In this document: one piece after another, positions 60,531 through 64,000 of the stretch
Layout of the letters: every line of letters starts with the position of its first letter
How positions within the stretch are numbered: position 1 is the stretch's first letter
NCBI GenBank assembly: GCA_934747265.1
Contig: CAKVGI010000001.1
Span: 1-64,000 of the forward strand
DNA length: 64,000 bases
Direction: 5' to 3'
Origin: an uncultured Rickettsiales bacterium
Lineage (GTDB): Bacteria > Pseudomonadota > Alphaproteobacteria > Rickettsiales > UBA1997
The notes under the pieces: generated by a model
Told to the model about the DNA's origin: nothing
Database searches by the model: none
What the model saw: the letters and a program-made list of their open reading frames with translations, nothing else
Program-made: the position numbers and the translations under genes

Positions 60531-61043
60531 CTTATAAACAAAATTAGGAATAACATAAAAACTGAATTACCAAAATGTACTGAATGGCAGGAATTTAAAA
60601 TTAGTTTCTTATTTAATGTAAAATCTACAAAAACAAGAGAATTAAATAAATATTGTGATGGTAATGTGCCATTTGTTTCTGGGACGTCTATAAATAATGG
60701 TGTTGAAAGATTTGTAAAGTCAGATGAAATTTTAGAGAATGGTAATTGTATTACTGTTTCAAGTTTAAATTGCTCGGCTTTTTATCAAGATAAAGATTTT
60801 ATAGGAAGGGGTCATGGTGTTGTTCAGAGATTATATAATAAACATCTAAATAAAAATAATGCTCTTTTTGTTTGTACTGTAATTAAAAAACTTGGAAAAA
60901 AATATAATTATAACAATCAATGTTTTATGAACACATTAAAGAATGAAAGCATATATCTTCCATCAAAAAACAATGAGCCAGATTGGGAATACATGAATAA
61001 ATTTATTGATGAAATAAAAAATAATTTAAGGATTATTATTTAA
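60531..61043 (+). CDS. specificity subunit, second target-recognition domain (out of frame)
   Basis: From CTT at 60531 the frame reads LINKIRNNIKTELPKCTEW, a near copy of the start of the first half, then a different recognition domain (FVSGTSINNGVERF, YNNQCFMNTLKNES) and the same end, IYLPSKNNEPDWEYMNKFID. There is no good start of its own in this first part; an internal ATG is at 60666. It is probably expressed only as a fusion after a change in the AC tract. Bases encoding PSKNNEPDWEY are almost identical in both halves. Confidence 0.8.
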   Translation, partial: LINKIRNNIKTELPKCTEWQEFKISFLFNVKSTKTRELNKYCDGNVPFVSGTSINNGVERFVKSDEILENGNCITVSSLNCSAFYQDKDFIGRGHGVVQRLYNKHLNKNNALFVCTVIKKLGKKYNYNNQCFMNTLKNESIYLPSKNNEPDWEYMNKFIDEIKNNLRIII

Positions 61044-61301
61044 AGTTATGAAGTAAATTAATTGTAATAAAGAAAACTAATTTTTTATGGTGATTTCCAA
61101 AGGGCTATTGACTTGTATAATAACAACAAAACAAATAATAAATAGATAATAAAAAATCAGAAATAATCAAAAGAATAAAAACAAATAAATAAACTAACTG
61201 GTGGTAATAAAGAAATAATTAAAAATAAATAAACAAAGAAAGAAGAAATAATAATCAAAGAAAATAACAACAGAAGTAATAATAATCCATCAACAGGCAA
61301 C
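61044..61301. other. gene-free, strongly A-rich spacer
   Basis: Plus-strand A/AT strings (AATAAACAAAGAAAGAAG and similar) with no open frame. No promoter, RNA or repeat recognised except the stem-loop that follows. Confidence 0.5.
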
Positions 61302-61383
61302 AAAAAAGTACTGGGCTCGGAGGCATATTATAATTGTAATCTATTTCCAAAAGGTCTTTTATTCAATTACAAACCCAGTACTT
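61302..61383 (-). ncRNA. long stem-loop with T-run: terminator or small RNA
   Basis: AAGTACTGGG (61306-61315) and CCCAGTACTT (61374-61383) form a perfect 10-bp stem. Inside, TTGTAAT and ATTACAA form a second helix, leaving an apical loop with CCAAAAGG. On the minus strand it ends in CCCAGTACTTTTTTG, as a terminator would, but it is much longer than usual. It lies about 260 bp after the stop of the cysteine-protease-like gene. 61384-61641 is otherwise empty. Confidence 0.5.
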
Positions 61384-61641
61384 CTTGTTAACAATTTTAA
61401 TAACTGCTAACATACTTTAATATAATAATACTAATATTAATAGTCAAGTAGTTTTTACAAAGAATTATAGTTTACAATACAAAATTCTATTTATTTCTAT
61501 GTGTTTTACTAGAAATTAAAGGTTATCTTTATTCCATATTTTATTAAAGTTTGCTTTTAGGCACTAATTTTGTCAAATAAAGATATAATACTCAATGTTT
61601 TGTTTTCTGTTTTAATTAATTTAATATTAATTATGTGGTTA

Positions 61642-62328
61642 TTAATATCTTAATCCTAATCCAAATCTAGGATTTTGTTGCCATTTTGCTCTTTTTTTTA
61701 TTTCATTGGTTTCAATAATGCTAATTTTATAGTTAAAATGTTTTAGTATTTTGCTTAAATTTTTAATTTGTCCGCTTCTTAAAGATAAATAAGTACCTAA
61801 AGCAAATAAAGCACAAACACCTTGTGCTTTATGTTGTTGAGCGGTTGTCGTAGAAAATTCACAATTATTTTCAATATTTGCATCAAAACATTTGTCAAAA
61901 TAAGCTCTTTTATTGGTTAGGTACCAGCTATCATAAATTTTAATTTTATTATCATCATCTTTTTTTTCAACTAGAAATGTATGATTAAATATTTTTCCAT
62001 ATTCATCATTATAATATTTTTTTCTGACTATAGCGTATTTTTTGTTTTTATTTGATGCAAAAATATTTTTTAAAAATTCTGTATTAATAGGTCCTTTATT
62101 ACTATCATGAATTACAAAAACACAATCTGTACTATCTCCTAACCATTCTCTAATTTTTTTATCACTAATTTTAGGATATCCTTTTGCCCAATTATCAATT
62201 GGTTCATTATCTTTTTTAAAAGATTTTTCTTCAAAAAATTTTTTTACTTTAGTAATAACTATTTGTTCCCTATTAGGGATTGGATTATATTGCTTTTCCA
62301 TAGGAATTGAAATATGTTTTGCCTTCAT
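61642..62328 (-). CDS. predicted clan-CE (ULP1/YopJ-like) cysteine protease or transferase, possible effector
   Basis: A 228-residue protein with no signal peptide. The pattern NHTFLVEKK (His116), KIKIYDSW (Asp133), TAQQHKAQG (Gln164/165/169) and GVCALFALGTYLS (Cys172) has the order His-Asp-Gln-Cys and spacing of clan CE enzymes such as ULP1/C48 and the YopJ group. The Cys precedes a hydrophobic helix as in this fold. Similar proteins of intracellular bacteria act on host ubiquitin, SUMO or kinases. The assignment is by pattern only. It stands alone on the minus strand between the specificity genes and a PEBP gene. Confidence 0.5.
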   Translation of the reverse strand: MKAKHISIPMEKQYNPIPNREQIVITKVKKFFEEKSFKKDNEPIDNWAKGYPKISDKKIREWLGDSTDCVFVIHDSNKGPINTEFLKNIFASNKNKKYAIVRKKYYNDEYGKIFNHTFLVEKKDDDNKIKIYDSWYLTNKRAYFDKCFDANIENNCEFSTTTAQQHKAQGVCALFALGTYLSLRSGQIKNLSKILKHFNYKISIIETNEIKKRAKWQQNPRFGLGLRY

Positions 62329-62666
62329 AGTATTTTATATTATTTTTACAATTAAGTTATAAATAATTTATGTTTTAAATTATAAAATAAATAATTCTAT
62401 ATCTAAAATAAAACAGTATTAACATTATAATATATGTAATTAAAAATGCAAGCTATAACATTAATTTTGAAATGGAGCTTGTTAACCAACTGTTGCTCTT
62501 GATATTTTATTATAAAACAAACTTTATCAGTAAGTCATTCAATTGGAATGTTTAATATAAGTTATTATATGAATGTTTATATTTATTGTTTTTATTATTT
62601 GATAAATTATATAGAGATATGATATATTAAAAATTGGTAATACATTATTAATTTCAAATAATTTTA
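62329..62666. other. gene-free intergenic region
   Basis: Divergent promoter region of the protease-like and PEBP genes. AT-rich with no recognisable gene or RNA. Confidence 0.5.
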
Positions 62667-62694
62667 TTGACAAAATAACTTTATTGTCTAGTAT
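62667..62694 (+). promoter_or_regulatory. putative promoter of the PEBP-MCE genes
   Basis: TTGACA and TAGTAT with a 16-bp spacer, 25 bp before the ATG of the PEBP gene. Confidence 0.5.
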
Positions 62695-62718
62695 TTTGAT
62701 GTTAAATTATTTAATTTT

Positions 62719-63612
62719 ATGAAAAAAATAATAAATACTATATTTGCTTTTTTTATAATATTTAATATTGCAGAAGCAAAAATGGAAGTTGATAAGGCTT
62801 TTATTAGAAGAACAGGAACAGTACAAAATAAGAAATTTTTAGCTTATAGTCCAGATATATATGATGGAAAAGAAATAAGAAATAAACAGGTATTAAATAA
62901 ATTTGGATGCAATGGAAAAAATATATCTCCTAAAATTATTTGGAAAAATGCGCCAGTAAATACTAAAAGTTTTGCTATAACAATGTATACCAAGGATGTA
63001 AATTCTGGCAGTGGATGGTGGCATTGGATCGTATATAATATACCAAATACTGTAAATGCAATACAATCTAACGCAAGTCAAAACAAGTCTTTATTGCCAA
63101 AAGGCGCTATTCAAGGGATAAATGATTATGGCGAAAAAAATTATGGCGGGGTTTGCGTTCCGAACAATAATAAGTACAATTATATAATAACAATTTATGC
63201 CTTAGATGTAGATAAAATAAATTTACCAAAAAATTCAACGCCAGCTATGGTTGCTTTGAATTTAAATAATCATAAAATAGCAACAACACAAATTAAGTCA
63301 TTTTATGTTGGTAAAGGTGAAAGTACATTGTTTAAACCAAACAAATCAACGACAAGTTATTTTATTAAAAATAATAATAGTAGTAAGAAGGTTAATATTA
63401 TATATAAACAAGATAATAGTAAAAAAACAGAAAAAGTCTTTAAATTTAAGAAGGAGAATAATAGTGCTTCAACAAAACAAAATTATAATTTTAGTAGTAA
63501 TAAGAATGGTAATAATTTTGTTTTAAAAAAGGAAATTAAAACACAAAATAATTTTGTATTAAAAAATAAAACTGGAAAAATTAAAGAATATAATTTAAAA
63601 TCTTATAAGTAG
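62719..63612 (+). CDS. YbhB/YbcL-family (PEBP, Raf-kinase-inhibitor-like) exported protein with Asn/Lys-rich tail
   Basis: A 297-residue protein. Signal peptide MKKIINTIFAFFIIFNIAEA (cleavage after about residue 20). The PEBP domain (about 25-200) shows FGCNGKNISPKIIWKNAP, SGSGWWHWIVYNIP and YGGVCVP, the ligand-pocket motifs. Residues about 205-297 form an Asn/Lys/Ser-rich low-complexity tail not found in YbhB. It is probably periplasmic. It precedes an MCE gene by 8 bp, which links it to lipid handling; function is otherwise unknown. Confidence 0.85.
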   Translation: MKKIINTIFAFFIIFNIAEAKMEVDKAFIRRTGTVQNKKFLAYSPDIYDGKEIRNKQVLNKFGCNGKNISPKIIWKNAPVNTKSFAITMYTKDVNSGSGWWHWIVYNIPNTVNAIQSNASQNKSLLPKGAIQGINDYGEKNYGGVCVPNNNKYNYIITIYALDVDKINLPKNSTPAMVALNLNNHKIATTQIKSFYVGKGESTLFKPNKSTTSYFIKNNNSSKKVNIIYKQDNSKKTEKVFKFKKENNSASTKQNYNFSSNKNGNNFVLKKEIKTQNNFVLKNKTGKIKEYNLKSYK

Positions 63613-63620
63613 TTAATTAA

Positions 63621-64000
63621 ATGATAAAGATGAAGAATAGTAGCTTTGAAACTCTGATAGGCGTTTTGGTAATAATTGTGTCAATTTTGTTTTTGTATTT
63701 AGCTTCAAAAGTATCTAATGGTAAACAAAATATTACAAACAACTATAAGGTATATGCCGTATTTGACAATATAGATGGAATCAATATTGGTAGTGATATT
63801 AAGATTTCTGGTGTAAAAATTGGTTCTGTTGCAGATGTTCAACTAAATGATAATTATAAAGCAAAATTGTTATTAAAATTACCAAAAAATTTAAACATTC
63901 CATCTGATAGTATTTTTAAAGTTTCAACAAGTGGCTTGATTGGAAGTAAATTTATCAATATTAAAATTGGTGGAGATGAAGAACTTTTAAAAGATGGGGA
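63621..64000 (+). CDS. mlaD: MlaD-type MCE-domain protein (cut by window end)
   Basis: The ATG at 63621 starts a frame that runs off the window. It has a membrane anchor (LIGVLVIIVSILFLYLA, about residues 12-28) and the MCE motif AVFDNIDGINIGSDIKISGVKIGSV, then SGLIGSKFINIKIGGDEE. The size and sequence fit the classical MlaD of phospholipid transport. This is a second MCE protein, separate from the operon at 31.5-34.8 kb. It follows the PEBP gene closely. Confidence 0.88.
   Translation, partial: MIKMKNSSFETLIGVLVIIVSILFLYLASKVSNGKQNITNNYKVYAVFDNIDGINIGSDIKISGVKIGSVADVQLNDNYKAKLLLKLPKNLNIPSDSIFKVSTSGLIGSKFINIKIGGDEELLKDG

Noticed and set aside
61302..61383. 6S RNA, tmRNA or SRP RNA
   Set aside because: The stem-loop lacks their conserved motifs and is too short for 6S or tmRNA.

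Overview
The window is a very AT-rich stretch from an alphaproteobacterium. The 16S rRNA (about 9.05-10.57 kb) has the alphaproteobacterial pattern, including the short V3 arm, and it lies about 44 kb away from the linked 23S-5S genes (54.9-57.9 kb). A split rRNA operon is a hallmark of Rickettsiales. The divergent 16S, the repeat load and a candidate host-directed cysteine protease also suggest a host-associated organism. A choloylglycine-hydrolase-family enzyme (50.3-51.3 kb) would suit a gut setting. I cannot place it below class; Rickettsiales-like or another reduced gut/endosymbiont lineage are both open.

Layout. 0-7 kb: surface polysaccharide locus (end of a probable GDP-mannose dehydratase, cupin isomerase-like protein, FAD oxidoreductase, SDR, one GT8 and two tandemly duplicated GT2 enzymes, O-acyltransferase). 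7-20 kb: accessory region with scattered prophage-like orphans (DUF2793 tail protein, a nuclease/metalloprotease polyprotein, a capsid protein), 16S rRNA, an array of five covarying hairpin modules, XerD, a type IV prepilin-like protein, rpsP and copies of two repeat families. 20-31 kb: rpsO-pnp plus a duplicated stand-alone S1 domain, comEC, an acetyltransferase, a degenerate IMPase, a MurC-like ligase, phosphohexomutase and a DsbA-like protein. 31-42 kb: four-gene MCE lipid transport operon on the minus strand, an archaeal/eukaryotic-type ProRS, ftsW-trmL, a HAD hydrolase, a MacB-type permease and a TolC-like protein. 42-54 kb: tRNA-Lys(CTT), a GNAT-NUDIX fusion coupled to a GcvH-like protein without its lipoyl lysine, dCMP deaminase, ppa, a histidine phosphatase, an NHL/thioredoxin protein, rpsU, metallo-beta-lactamase fold and Ntn hydrolases, trxB and mscS. 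54.4-57.9 kb: 23S-5S with twin promoters that match those of the 16S gene. 58-61 kb: a DNA methylase/specificity locus with a G10 tract and an (AC)5 tract placed as contingency switches. 61-64 kb: a predicted clan-CE cysteine protease, a PEBP-family protein and the start of a second MCE gene.

Two dispersed repeat families stand out. Family B (five copies: about 16.5, 26.5, 41.8, 48.4 and 51.4 kb) has an AT-rich core of roughly 300-400 bp flanked by arrays of G/C-rich hairpin modules, and has no gene. Family A (about 13.6 and 18.2 kb) has degenerate AACACCAC-type units followed by a conserved 3' block. The main candidates for undescribed biology are the phase-variable methylase locus, the hairpin array at 11.07-11.43 kb, repeat family B, the lysine-less GcvH with its coupled GNAT-NUDIX partner, and the clan-CE protease.
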